Below are positions 28,181 to 36,804 of a stretch of DNA of 64,000 nt, in pieces. Positions within the stretch are counted from its first letter, which is position 1. The number at the start of each line of letters is the position of its first letter. A program made the position numbers and the translations under genes. Below the pieces are notes generated by a model, which worked only from the letters and a program-made list of their open reading frames with translations, ran no database searches and was not told the origin of the DNA. The stretch covers positions 337,149-401,148 of the forward strand of contig NZ_NIQU01000005.1 of NCBI RefSeq assembly GCF_002741105.1, read 5' to 3'. The stretch comes from Pseudomonas sediminis. GTDB taxonomy: Bacteria > Pseudomonadota > Gammaproteobacteria > Pseudomonadales > Pseudomonadaceae.

Positions 28181-29371
28181 TTAGCGCTTGCCCCAGTTGA
28201 GCACGGCCAGCGTCAGCAGGCCGGCGACGATACCCCAGAACGCTGAACCGACGCCCGCCAGGGTCATGCCCGAGGCGGTGACCAGAAAGGTGATCAGCGC
28301 CGCTTCGCGCTCGTTGGGCTCGCTCATGGCCTGGGTCAGACCGCCGATGATCGAGGCGAACAGTGCCAGCGCGGCGATGGAGAGGATTAACGCCGCCGGC
28401 AGCGCCGCGAACAGCGAGGCCAGGGTGGCGCCGAAGATGCCGGCAATGGCATAGAACACCCCACACCAGACCGCTGCGGTGTAGCGCTTGCGCGGATCTT
28501 CATGGGCTTCCGGTCCGGCGCAGATGGCGGCACTGATGGCGGCCATATGAATGCCATGGCTGCCGAATGGGGCCATCAGGATCGACACCAGGCCAGTGCT
28601 GGTCAGCAGTGGTGAGGCTGGCACGTCATAGCCATTGGCGCGCAGCACGGCCATGCCCGGCAGGTTCTGCGAGGCCATGGCGACGATGAACAGCGGAATG
28701 CCGATGCTGATGGCTGCGGCCAGCGAGAAACTCGGCGTGGTCCATTCCGGCGTGGCCAGCTGCAACTGGAAGTTCGTGAAGTCCAGCAGGCCGAAGACTG
28801 CTGCCAGCACGCTGCCGACGATCAGCGCGGAGAGCACCGAGTAACGCGGCCACAGGCGCTTGCCCAGCAGATAGGCGAGCAGCATGGCCACCACCAGGAT
28901 GGGCTGCTGCTCGGCGGCCACGCAGATTTCCAGGCCGATCTTGAACAGCACACCGGCCAGCAGGGCGGCGGCGATGGAGCCGGGGATGCGGCGCATCAGG
29001 CGGTCGAAGGTGCCGGTCAGGCCGATCAGCACGATCAGCCCCGAGGCCAGGATGTAGGCGCCAATGGCCTCACCGTAGGACACCTGCGGCAGGCTGGTGA
29101 TCAGCAGCGCAGCGCCGGGAGTGGACCAGGCGATCATCACCGGCGCGCGATAACGCAGCGAGAGCACGATGCAGCACAACGCCATGCCGATGGACAGCGC
29201 CCAGATCCACGAGGAAATCTGCCCGGCGGTTAGGCCGGCAGCCTGGCCGGCCTGGAACATCAGCACCAGGGAGCTGGTGTAGCCGGTAAGCATGGCGATG
29301 AAGCCAGCGACCACGGCCGAGGTGGAGGTGTCCGCCAGGGGGCGCAGGCGAGTAGGGGCGGCGTCTTGCAT
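28181..29371 (-). CDS. benE: Benzoate/H+ symporter family protein BenE
   Basis: A 396-aa membrane protein of about 11-12 helices. Family segments include FIAMLTGYTSSLVLMFQAG, YRAPVMIAWSTPGAALL (the highly conserved WSTPGAA), and the amphipathic PLFIVAMASQNLPGMAVLR with SQN-PG. BenE proteins take up benzoate or related aromatics, but no ben catabolic genes are nearby, so the real substrate is open. Its ATG overlaps the stop of the LysE gene by one base (TGATG). Confidence 0.9.
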   Translation of the reverse strand: MQDAAPTRLRPLADTSTSAVVAGFIAMLTGYTSSLVLMFQAGQAAGLTAGQISSWIWALSIGMALCCIVLSLRYRAPVMIAWSTPGAALLITSLPQVSYGEAIGAYILASGLIVLIGLTGTFDRLMRRIPGSIAAALLAGVLFKIGLEICVAAEQQPILVVAMLLAYLLGKRLWPRYSVLSALIVGSVLAAVFGLLDFTNFQLQLATPEWTTPSFSLAAAISIGIPLFIVAMASQNLPGMAVLRANGYDVPASPLLTSTGLVSILMAPFGSHGIHMAAISAAICAGPEAHEDPRKRYTAAVWCGVFYAIAGIFGATLASLFAALPAALILSIAALALFASIIGGLTQAMSEPNEREAALITFLVTASGMTLAGVGSAFWGIVAGLLTLAVLNWGKR

Positions 29372-29982
29372 CAGAACATTCCAGTGTCGACGATGATGGG
29401 ATACAGCGAGGCGACCAACAGCAGCGCCATGCCGATATTGAAGGCGCGCAACGCACGCGGGTTGTCCAGCCACTTGCGCAGCATGCTGCCGGCGACGGTC
29501 CACAAACCTACGCTTGGGCAGTTGACCAAGGCAAACAGGGCCGCGATCAGCAGCACGTTGCTGAAGAAACCATCCTGCGGCGTGTAGGTGGTGATGGCGC
29601 CAATGGCCATGATCCACGCCTTGGGATTGACCCACTGAAAGGCCGCCGCCTGCAGGAAGGTGAACGGCTTCGCTTCAGGGTTCTCGCGGCTCTGCGGTGC
29701 GCCGGACTGGGCGATCTTCCAGGCCAAGTAGAGCAGATACGCGGCGCCGAGATAGCGCAGTACGTCATGCAGTACCGGCAGGCGTTGGAACACCTGGCCG
29801 AGCCCCAGGCCCACGGCAGCCACCAGCAGCATGAAGCCCAGGCTGATGCCGAGCATGTGCGGAATGCTGCGGCGCACGCCGAAGTTCACCCCGGAGGCGA
29901 GCAGCATCATGTTGTTGGGCCCTGGCGTTACCGAGGTGACGAAGGCGAATGCGATGAAGGCGAGCAGCAGTTCGGTGGACAT
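29371..29982 (-). CDS. LysE-family exporter
   Basis: A 203-aa, six-helix LysE/RhtB translocator. The signature SVTPGPNNMMLLASGVNFG lies near residue 16-34, and NPKAWIMAIGAI in the middle. Members export amino acids or derivatives; the substrate is unknown. ATG at 29982 is chosen because it starts immediately before the first helix. It lies upstream of and translationally coupled to benE. Confidence 0.9.
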   Translation of the reverse strand: MSTELLLAFIAFAFVTSVTPGPNNMMLLASGVNFGVRRSIPHMLGISLGFMLLVAAVGLGLGQVFQRLPVLHDVLRYLGAAYLLYLAWKIAQSGAPQSRENPEAKPFTFLQAAAFQWVNPKAWIMAIGAITTYTPQDGFFSNVLLIAALFALVNCPSVGLWTVAGSMLRKWLDNPRALRAFNIGMALLLVASLYPIIVDTGMF

Positions 29983-30122
29983 GGTCGTTCTCCGGTGACT
30001 GGCAAAGCCTATTGCGCGGCTGTCACGCCGTCGCGGTACAGCCACTGGTGGGTTGAACCGTACAGTCTGGTCAAGCGCATCGTGGATGGTTAGCCTTGAT
30101 CTTTTGCAGACAAGGAAGCCTC

Positions 30123-30770
30123 ATGCAGCCGGACAACCCCTACAGTGCCCCGCAGGTCGAACTGATCGATGACCAGCCGGTGCGGCAGCTCCCGGGCTGG
30201 AGTGTGCGTCAGTTACAGGTGCTTGGCTGGTTGGCGCTGATGTCTGCGCTGGGCAGTGCGCTGATGCTGTGCGTTATTTTCGCTAGCAGTTGGCTGGGCC
30301 AGGCAGAGCTGGAGCAGGTCGAGCGCTATACCCGCTGGCTGGGACTGTTGCTGATGTTGTTGGGCAACTACTTGTTGATCCGCCTCAAGAGCTTCATCGA
30401 GCAGCGTTTTGCTGCGCCGGGGCTGAGCTGGCCGGTCTGGATCATCGTTGCGCTGGCCCTGGTCAGTGGGGTGATGGACTTCATGGTTGGGGATCAACTG
30501 TTCAAGGCACTTAGCGTGCTGACCATCGCCTACCTGGGCCTGATGGTACTCATGGGGCTCGGCATTACCTGGTTCGGTATTCTCCTGCTCAAGGTGAGGC
30601 TGGCGTACGCCTCTCTGCGGGTCATGGCCTGGCTGTCCATCGCCAGCGGTGTGATGTTCGCCAGTGTGCTGTTTTTGCCGCTGGCTATAGTGCCGGCACT
30701 GGCGGTTTGCGTGGCGCAGGGGCTGGTGTTCTTCAGAGGGGCTGCCGAATTGCAGGGGGCTGCGAGTTAG
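30123..30770 (+). CDS. Hypothetical membrane protein
   Basis: A 215-aa protein with an N-terminal cytoplasmic segment (MQPDNPYSAPQVELIDDQ) and about six hydrophobic segments starting near residue 35. The NPY-P-AP opening is common in uncharacterised proteobacterial membrane proteins. I do not recognise a domain. ATG at 30123 follows AAGGAAGCC. It converges with the TonB receptor gene, with a shared terminator in between. Confidence 0.7.
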   Translation: MQPDNPYSAPQVELIDDQPVRQLPGWSVRQLQVLGWLALMSALGSALMLCVIFASSWLGQAELEQVERYTRWLGLLLMLLGNYLLIRLKSFIEQRFAAPGLSWPVWIIVALALVSGVMDFMVGDQLFKALSVLTIAYLGLMVLMGLGITWFGILLLKVRLAYASLRVMAWLSIASGVMFASVLFLPLAIVPALAVCVAQGLVFFRGAAELQGAAS

Positions 30771-30788
30771 CAAGGCCCAAAACGACAG

Positions 30789-30817
30789 GAGCCGCCCATC
30801 GGGCGGCTCTTGTTTTT
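30789..30817. terminator. Bidirectional intrinsic terminator
   Basis: GAGCCGCCC (30789-30797) pairs with GGGCGGCTC (30801-30809) around ATC. It is followed by TTGTTTTT on the plus strand, and by a shorter T-rich run (CGTTTT) on the minus strand. Confidence 0.85.
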
Positions 30818-30824
30818 CAGCCGA

Positions 30825-33233
30825 TCACCACTTGTAGTCGAGGCTGGCCGTGACCCGGCGTGGGTCGCCGGCATAGCAGTAGAAGCCATCGCAGGTGGCC
30901 AGGTATTCCTTGTCGAACAGGTTGTTGGCGTTGAGCGACACGCTGGCGCCACGCAGGCTGGCGTCGATCTGGCCAAGGTCGTAGCGCACCGCCGCGTCGT
31001 AGACGGTATAGGCGCTGCTGTGTCCGTCGGAAGGATCACGGACGAAGCCCATGCTACCGACAGAGATGTTGTCGGTGGAACCGACGAAGCGGGCGCCAAA
31101 GCCGACGCCGAAGCCCGCCAGCACACCCTGACTCCAATCGTAGTCGGCCCAGATCGAGGCCTGATGCTCGGGGATCAGTGGCAGTGCGCGGTTCTTGTCG
31201 CGTGGATCACCGACCTTGGTCATCTTGCTGTTGGTGTAGCTGTAGGAGGCGGTCAGGCTGAGGTTCTCGGTGATATTACCGGTGGCTTCCAGCTCCAGGC
31301 CGCGTACTTCCACCTCGCTGACCGGCTCGGTGGCGCCGGCGATGTTGGTGGTCACGATGTTCTGCCGCGTGAGGTCATAGACCGCGGCGGTGAACAGCAT
31401 GTCGCTACCCGGCGGTTGATACTTGATGCCCAGTTCGTACTGCTTGCCGGTGCTGGGTTTGAACGCCGCGCCGCCGTTGCCGCCCGCTTCGGCCTGGAAG
31501 GATTCGGCGTAGGACACATAGGGCGTGAAGCCGGAGTCGAACACATAGCTCAGCGCCGCATTGCCGCTGAATTGGCTGTCGCGACGGCTGTCCTTGGCAT
31601 CGTTGGCGTTGTGGAACACCGAATCGGTGTCCAGACGGTCCCATCGGCCACCGAGGGTCACGCGCCAGTTGTCCAGCGACATTTGGTCCTGAAGGTAAAG
31701 GCCTGTGTTACGACGCTTCTGGTTGTAGTCCTGGTAAGCCGTGTAGCTGACGCCGCTGAAGTCCTGGCCGTAGATCGGGCGAATGATGTTGCTGCTGGGA
31801 GCAGAGCCGTACAACCAGCGGTAATCGGTATCCACGCGCAGGTAGTCGAGGCCCAGCAGCAGGGTGTGGCCGATGGCGCCAGTGTTGAAGTCCGCCTGGA
31901 AATTGTTGTCCACGGCGAAATGGCTGATGTTTTCGTCGTAGACGTTGGCGCCGCGTGCGACCGTACCGTCGTCAGCCACGGCGGTTGCCCAGCCCCCGGC
32001 CGTGATGATCTGGTTATCCAGTTCGAGCTTGCTGTAGCGCAGGTTCTGGTTGAACTGCCAGGTGTCGTTGATGCGGTGCTCGAAGGCGTAGCCCAGTGCG
32101 TAGAAGGTCTTGTCGTAGAACTCCCAGTCCGGGTCGCCGAGGTTCTTGTGGTAGTCGACCTTGCCGGCCGGGGTGCTCAGCTTGGTACCTTGCAGCGGCA
32201 GGAACTGGCTGGTGCCGCCGGTATCGTCACGGTTGAACTGACCGAGGAAGGTGAGCTTGGTGGTGTCAGCGATATTCCAGGTCAGGCTGGGCGCGAGGTT
32301 GAAGCGCTGGTCGTCGATATGCTCGACGGTGGTGCCGCTGTCCCGACCAGTACCGCTGAAGCGATAGAGGAAGCGGCCGTCGTCATCGATCTTGCCGGTG
32401 CTGTCGAAGCTGATCTGCTTGTGGTTGTAGTTGCCGACCTGAACCTGCACTTCATGGCTGCTTTCAGCCTGTGGGCGGCGGCTGACGGCGTCCACCAGAC
32501 CGCCTGGTGGGGTCTGGCCATACACCGCCGAGGCCGGGCCGCGCAGCACGGCGACGCGCTCCAGATTCCAGGTTTCCAGCTTGGCCATGGTGTAGCTGCC
32601 CTTGGGCAGCGGCAGGCCGTCGAGCATCTGGATCGGTTCGAAGCCGCGGATCTTCATCCAGTCGGCGCGGCTGTCGCTGCCGTAGCTGCTGGCGATGACG
32701 CCCGGCATGTAGCGCACGGCATCATCGAGGTTCTGCACCTTGCGGTCCTGCATCTGCTCGCGGGTGGCGACGGAGATCGAGCGTGGGGTTTCCAGCAGCG
32801 GCGTGTCGGTCTTGGTGCCGGTCGCGGTGCGGTTGGCCAGGTAACCACGGGTTGGGCCCCAGGCGGTCTCGGCGGCCTGTTCGCTGGCGGTCACGGTGAC
32901 GTCCGGCAGTGCCATTGCCGCTTCTGCGGCGGGGGCCAGGCTGTAGGCGCCGCCATTGCCGCTTTGCAACTGCAGGCCGGTGCCACGCAGCGCCTGATTG
33001 AGGGCTTCGATGGCTTCGTAGTCGCCGTTGACCGGTGCCGAGCTTTTGCCCGCGGTCAGGGCCGGGTCGATGCTCAGGGTCACGCCGGCCTGGCTGGCGA
33101 TCTGGTTGAGTGTGGTCGCCAGAGGGCCGGCGGGCAGTTGGTAAACCTCAGCGTGGGCCAGCCCGGCATGCCCGGCGAAGGCGATGGTCAGGGCCAGCAG
33201 CGTGTGGCGGAACGGGGCAGGGCGGAAGGACAT
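30825..33233 (-). CDS. TonB-dependent siderophore receptor with STN signalling domain
   Basis: An 802-aa outer-membrane receptor. A signal peptide ends about residue 28 (LAHA). A secretin/TonB N-terminal signalling domain (STN, about 30-105, EVYQLPAGPLATTLNQIASQ) follows, then the TonB box and plug (SISVATREQMQDRKVQNLDDAVRYMPGV, then RGPASAVYGQTPPGGLVDAVSRRP). A 22-strand barrel ends in a C-terminal aromatic (VTASLDYKW). The STN domain and the adjacent fecI/fecR pair imply cell-surface signalling: the loaded siderophore activates the ECF sigma factor. The ligand is unknown; the ferrichrome/ferrioxamine group is possible. AGGAG precedes the ATG at 33233. Confidence 0.93.
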   Translation of the reverse strand: MSFRPAPFRHTLLALTIAFAGHAGLAHAEVYQLPAGPLATTLNQIASQAGVTLSIDPALTAGKSSAPVNGDYEAIEALNQALRGTGLQLQSGNGGAYSLAPAAEAAMALPDVTVTASEQAAETAWGPTRGYLANRTATGTKTDTPLLETPRSISVATREQMQDRKVQNLDDAVRYMPGVIASSYGSDSRADWMKIRGFEPIQMLDGLPLPKGSYTMAKLETWNLERVAVLRGPASAVYGQTPPGGLVDAVSRRPQAESSHEVQVQVGNYNHKQISFDSTGKIDDDGRFLYRFSGTGRDSGTTVEHIDDQRFNLAPSLTWNIADTTKLTFLGQFNRDDTGGTSQFLPLQGTKLSTPAGKVDYHKNLGDPDWEFYDKTFYALGYAFEHRINDTWQFNQNLRYSKLELDNQIITAGGWATAVADDGTVARGANVYDENISHFAVDNNFQADFNTGAIGHTLLLGLDYLRVDTDYRWLYGSAPSSNIIRPIYGQDFSGVSYTAYQDYNQKRRNTGLYLQDQMSLDNWRVTLGGRWDRLDTDSVFHNANDAKDSRRDSQFSGNAALSYVFDSGFTPYVSYAESFQAEAGGNGGAAFKPSTGKQYELGIKYQPPGSDMLFTAAVYDLTRQNIVTTNIAGATEPVSEVEVRGLELEATGNITENLSLTASYSYTNSKMTKVGDPRDKNRALPLIPEHQASIWADYDWSQGVLAGFGVGFGARFVGSTDNISVGSMGFVRDPSDGHSSAYTVYDAAVRYDLGQIDASLRGASVSLNANNLFDKEYLATCDGFYCYAGDPRRVTASLDYKW

Positions 33234-33313
33234 TGCGAACGTCTCCTAAGAGTTAATGTATCTCAATGCCCTTTTGCCGAAGCAGGAAGGAAAAGTGACA
33301 GGGGCTGGGAAAA

Positions 33314-34261
33314 TTATTTTTCCGCCGGTACCACGCGGGTCCACCAGGGGCTCAGTTGCTCGGTGCGCACCGGCAAGCTCAGTGCGACAGCGGCCAGTGC
33401 CTTGTCGCTGTCGTGCAATGGGAAGCTGCCGCTGATGCGCAGATCGGCCAGGCTCGGATCGAGGCTCAGGTAACCGCTGCGGTATTCGCCGAGCTGATCG
33501 ATCAGGCGCTGCAGGGGCAGGTTGTCCGCCACCAGCATGCCGCGGCTCCAGGCGTCGGCGCCGATGGGGGCAGGGTGGCTTGCGCTGAGGTGCTGGCTGT
33601 CCATGCGCACCTGTTCGCCGCTGTGGATGATGCGTTCCTGTGAACCGGCCAGCGGCCTGGCGGCGACTGCCGACTGCAACACGATCAGCTCGGTCGCGGC
33701 GCCTTCACGCCGTACCAGAAAGCGCGTACCCAGCGCACGCAAGCGTCCCTGCTCTGTCTCGACGATGAAGGGGCGGGTATCGCCCTTGGCGGTCTGAATC
33801 AGAATTTCGCCGCTGTGCAGGTGCAGGCGCCGTTCGTTTTCGTCGAATTCGATATCCAGCGCACTACGGCTGTTGAGGCGTACCTGGCTGCGGTCGGCGA
33901 GCAGCAGGTCGCGCTGTTCTCCACTGGCGGTATGGTAGCCGGCGAGGTAATCGCCAAGCGGGCGCTGCTGAGCCAGCAATACCAGCGTTATGCCCGTGGC
34001 CAGCAGCAGACCCAGGGCGCTACTGCCGAGGCGCCGACGGCTGGCGCTACTTTGCAACAAGGCGCGCCGTGCCATTGGTGTGTTGGCAGATGCGAGCTGC
34101 TGGTCGATACCGCCCAGGCGTTGCCAGACCAGACCATGCTCCGGGTGAGCGGCCAGCCAGTCGGCGAAGTCATGACGTTGCTGCTCGCTGGCTTCGCCCG
34201 AGTCCAGGCACAGCTGCCAGGCGATGGCCTCATCGAGCACACGAGCCGAGACCTGGCTCAT
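33314..34261 (-). CDS. fecR: FecR-family anti-sigma/sigma regulator
   Basis: A 315-aa inner-membrane protein. An N-terminal cytoplasmic domain contains AIAWQLCLDSGEASEQQRHDF and FADWLAAHPEHGLVWQRL with the conserved Trp residues. One membrane helix lies at about residue 88-105 (LGSSALGLLLATGITLVLLA). The periplasmic FecR domain (YHTASGEQRDLLLADRSQVRLN) is followed by a C-terminal STN-like domain. It passes the signal from the TonB receptor to FecI. The ATG overlaps the fecI stop by four bases (ATGA). The symbol denotes family, not ferric citrate specificity. Confidence 0.92.
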   Translation of the reverse strand: MSQVSARVLDEAIAWQLCLDSGEASEQQRHDFADWLAAHPEHGLVWQRLGGIDQQLASANTPMARRALLQSSASRRRLGSSALGLLLATGITLVLLAQQRPLGDYLAGYHTASGEQRDLLLADRSQVRLNSRSALDIEFDENERRLHLHSGEILIQTAKGDTRPFIVETEQGRLRALGTRFLVRREGAATELIVLQSAVAARPLAGSQERIIHSGEQVRMDSQHLSASHPAPIGADAWSRGMLVADNLPLQRLIDQLGEYRSGYLSLDPSLADLRISGSFPLHDSDKALAAVALSLPVRTEQLSPWWTRVVPAEK

Positions 34262-34782
34262 TGCGGCGCTCCGTAAAGCGCGACGTAGCACTGGCGCAGG
34301 CCCTGGGCGAGGTACTGACGCACGCGCGACGGCGACACGCCAAGCCGCTCGGCGATCTCGGCGTGGCCGAGGCCATCCAGGCGGTTATAGAGAAACGCTG
34401 CGCGTGCCTTGCTCGATAGCTGGCCGAGCAAGCGGTCAATTTCGGTCAGTTGCTCCAATGCCAGGGCCTGTTCTTCCGGGCTGAGTTGCACCGCTTCAGG
34501 AGCCTGCGCGAGCGCTTCCAGGTAGGCGCGCTCCAGCGCGTTGCGGCGGAACTGGTCGACCAGCAATCCCTTGGCGATGGTGGTGAGCAGGGCTCTGGGT
34601 TCGCGTGGGCTATGCAGGTCAGCGCGACCGAGCAGGCGGACGAAGGTGTCCTGGCTCAGGTCTTCGGCGCGCTGCGCGCAATTCAGGCTTTTGCGCAGCC
34701 AGCCGAACAGCCAATCACGGTGATCGCGATAAAGCAGACCGACCAGCTGTTGGTTGCTGGAATCCTGAACCGACACGCGCAC
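34258..34782 (-). CDS. fecI: ECF RNA polymerase sigma factor, FecI family
   Basis: A 174-aa sigma-70 family ECF factor. Region 2 is LVGLLYRDHRDWLFGWLRKSLNCAQRAEDLSQDTFVRLL; region 4 is LSSKARAAFLYNRLDGLGHAEIAERLGVSPSRVRQYLAQGL. It is expected to transcribe the adjacent TonB receptor gene when activated through FecR. The start is either GTG at 34782 or the second GTG at 34776, which has a better placed GAGG. A Fur-box-like sequence lies just upstream, so iron repression is likely. The symbol denotes family only. Confidence 0.92.
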   Translation of the reverse strand: MRVSVQDSSNQQLVGLLYRDHRDWLFGWLRKSLNCAQRAEDLSQDTFVRLLGRADLHSPREPRALLTTIAKGLLVDQFRRNALERAYLEALAQAPEAVQLSPEEQALALEQLTEIDRLLGQLSSKARAAFLYNRLDGLGHAEIAERLGVSPSRVRQYLAQGLRQCYVALYGAPQ

Positions 34783-34804
34783 CTCGCGAGATCTAAGTTA
34801 AGGT

Positions 34805-34823
34805 GATAATGATTCGCATATGA
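34805..34823 (-). promoter_or_regulatory. Fur-box-like site upstream of fecI
   Basis: GATAATGATTCGCATATGA agrees with 12 of 19 bases of the classical Fur box, including the whole first 9-mer GATAATGAT, and lies 23-41 bases upstream of the fecI start. This is where iron repression of ECF sigma genes normally acts. Confidence 0.65.
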
Positions 34824-34906
34824 TTGCAGAGGTCGTGTCAGGGTGCAATCACGCGTTGGCGCGGCATGACCGGTGGTGCGGGGGAATGGAAAGGCAGGCT
34901 GAATCG

Positions 34907-34962
34907 GTAGGAGCGAGCTCTGCTCGCGAACAAGAGGGTTCGTGAGCAGAGCTCGCTCCTAC
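34907..34962. repeat. Head-to-head REP pair between fecI and marR
   Basis: Two 25-base REP units face each other at 34907-34931 and 34938-34962 (core GTAGGAGCGAGCTC and complement). The first is identical, on the opposite strand, to 5408-5432 after ligA; the second differs at one base. Confidence 0.8.
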
Positions 34963-34984
34963 GGGGGGCTTGTGACGACGATGC

Positions 34985-35506
34985 TCAGGTGCGTTCCTGG
35001 CGGCTGCGTGCCAGGGCGTGATTGACGGCCAGCCAGCCTTGCACGGCCTCTTCGCCCATCTCGCTGAATACGCGTTGCAGCAGGCGCGCCTGCTCGCGGC
35101 GCAGTGCCTGTTCCAGCTTGGCGCCCTCGGCAGTGAAACCCAGCACACGCTTGCGCTTGTCGTCCGCGGCAGCTTCGCTCTGCACCAGGTCCATCTCGAT
35201 CAACTGGCGCAACGGCATGTTCAGCGCCTGTTTGCTCACCCCCAGGTAACCCAGCAGCTCGGTCATGTTCAGGCCTGGGTACTTGGCGATGAAGAACAGA
35301 ATGCGGTGGTGCACGCGTGACAACCCGCGCTTGGCCAGCATTTCGTCCGGCTTGGCGGTGAAAGCCTGATAGCCGAAGAAGAAAGCCTCCATGGCGGCCT
35401 GCTGAGCTGCGCCGTTCTTGATCACCTGCGCGCCGTGACGGCCGGCCTGCGTGCCCTCGGCGGGCGACGTCAAAAATTTCTCGGAGAAATTTTTTAGGTC
35501 AGTCAT
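34985..35506 (-). CDS. MarR-family transcriptional regulator
   Basis: A 173-aa regulator with a winged helix: RVHHRILFFIAKYPGLNMTELLGYL, then GVSKQALNMPLRQLIEMDLV and the wing DKRKRVLGFTAEG. It is divergent from an aminotransferase gene, with 83 bases between the starts. That gap contains short perfect palindromes, one overlapping its own start region, so it probably controls itself and the aminotransferase. The ligand is unknown. Confidence 0.88.
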   Translation of the reverse strand: MTDLKNFSEKFLTSPAEGTQAGRHGAQVIKNGAAQQAAMEAFFFGYQAFTAKPDEMLAKRGLSRVHHRILFFIAKYPGLNMTELLGYLGVSKQALNMPLRQLIEMDLVQSEAAADDKRKRVLGFTAEGAKLEQALRREQARLLQRVFSEMGEEAVQGWLAVNHALARSRQERT

Positions 35507-35554
35507 ATTGACGTATCTCTGCTTGGCGGCGTAGTTTCGGTCAAGCAGTTTGAC
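35502..35554. promoter_or_regulatory. Candidate MarR operators between marR and the aminotransferase gene
   Basis: Two related palindromes: GTCATATTGAC (35502-35512, GTCA/TGAC arms, covering the marR start codon) and GTCAAGCAGTTTGAC (35540-35554, GTCAA/TTGAC arms). Both share the GTCA...TGAC outer pattern and are 40 bases apart centre to centre. Confidence 0.5.
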
Positions 35555-35589
35555 TTAATTCCAATAACTTTTGCACCCCAGGACATCCC

Positions 35590-36756
35590 ATGGCCTTCTC
35601 CGAACGCATCGCCCGCCTGAAAAGCTCCCTGATTCGTGAAATTCTTGCCGCGGCGCAGCGTCCGGAAGTGATGTCGTTCGCTGGCGGTCTGCCGGCCGAA
35701 CCGATGCTGCCGAAGGTGGACTGGGCCGAGATGCCAGCGAGCATGGGTCAGTACGGCATGAGCGAAGGCGAGCCAGCCTTGCGTGAAGCCATCGCCGCCG
35801 AAGCGCGTGCGCTGGGCGTGCCTTGCGATGCCAGCCAGGTGCTGATCGTCAGCGGCTCGCAGCAGACACTGGACCTGGCCTCCAAGCTGTTCATCGATCC
35901 GGGCACCGAAGTGCTGCTCGAAGCGCCGACCTACCTGGCGGCCCTGCAGGCTTTTCAGCTGTTCGGCGCCGACTGCATCAGCGTGCCGCAGGAGGCTGAC
36001 GGTCCTGAGCTGGCCGCACTGCGCCAACGCCTGGAGAACCACAAGCCGGCCTTCGCCTACCTGATCCCGACTTTCCAGAATCCGTCCGGCACCCGTTACA
36101 GCGAAGCCAAGCGTGAAGCCGTGGCGGCCCTGCTCGACGAGTTCGGCGTGACCCTGATCGAGGACGAGCCGTACCGCGAGCTGGTGTTCGATGCCGGCAG
36201 CGCCACGCCCATCGTCAGCCGCTTGAAACAGGCCAGCTGGATCTACACCGGTACCGTGTCCAAGACGCTGCTGCCGGGCTTGCGTGTCGGTTACCTGATC
36301 GCCACCAAGGACCTGTATCCGCATCTGCTGCGCCTGAAGCAGTCGGCTGACCTGCACACCAACCGTATCGGTCAGTGGCAGGCGCTGCAGTGGTTGGGCA
36401 GCGATCAGTACCGCGGTCACCTGGCCGAGTTGCGCGATTTCTATCGTATTCGCCGTGACGCCATGCAGGCGCAGTTGCTGGAGCATTTCGGCGACCTGGC
36501 CGATTGGGAAATTCCGCAGGGCGGTCTGTTCTTCTGGCTGACCCTGAAGCAGCCGCTCGATACCCGCACGCTGCTCGACGCGGCGCTGGCGCAGAACGTC
36601 GCCTTCATGCCGGGCGAGCCGTTCTTCATCGACCCGGATGCCAACCCAGGTCACCTACGACTGAACTTCAGCCACGTGGCGCCGGAGCGTCTGGGCGAAG
36701 GGCTGCGCCGGCTGGCGGCGGTGATTCGTGATGCGCAGGGCGCAGCTGCGGTTTGA
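35590..36756 (+). CDS. PLP-dependent aminotransferase, class I fold (2-aminoadipate/MocR-domain type)
   Basis: A 388-aa fold-type I aminotransferase. Segments: SFAGGLPAEPMLP at the N-terminus, YGMSEGEPALREAIA, the cofactor-ring SGSQQTLDLASKLFIDPG, IPTFQNPSGTRYS, EDEPYRELVF (PLP-pyridine Asp) and GTVSKTLLPGLRVGYLIA with the Schiff-base Lys in SKT. The C-terminal Arg in HLRLNFS binds the substrate carboxylate. The family includes LysN-like 2-aminoadipate and multi-substrate aminotransferases; the precise substrate is open. It is divergent from a MarR gene that probably regulates it. Confidence 0.9.
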   Translation: MAFSERIARLKSSLIREILAAAQRPEVMSFAGGLPAEPMLPKVDWAEMPASMGQYGMSEGEPALREAIAAEARALGVPCDASQVLIVSGSQQTLDLASKLFIDPGTEVLLEAPTYLAALQAFQLFGADCISVPQEADGPELAALRQRLENHKPAFAYLIPTFQNPSGTRYSEAKREAVAALLDEFGVTLIEDEPYRELVFDAGSATPIVSRLKQASWIYTGTVSKTLLPGLRVGYLIATKDLYPHLLRLKQSADLHTNRIGQWQALQWLGSDQYRGHLAELRDFYRIRRDAMQAQLLEHFGDLADWEIPQGGLFFWLTLKQPLDTRTLLDAALAQNVAFMPGEPFFIDPDANPGHLRLNFSHVAPERLGEGLRRLAAVIRDAQGAAAV

Positions 36757-36804
36757 TTTTGAGGCGGCGAGCTTGCCGCGAGGATTGATAGGGAGGGCAA
36801 CGCG

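Noticed and set aside
30810..33473. Very long open frame on the plus strand opposite the TonB receptor
   Set aside because: It mirrors the codon structure of the receptor gene on the other strand, has no recognisable domain and no ribosome-binding site. GC-rich codon bias creates such shadows.
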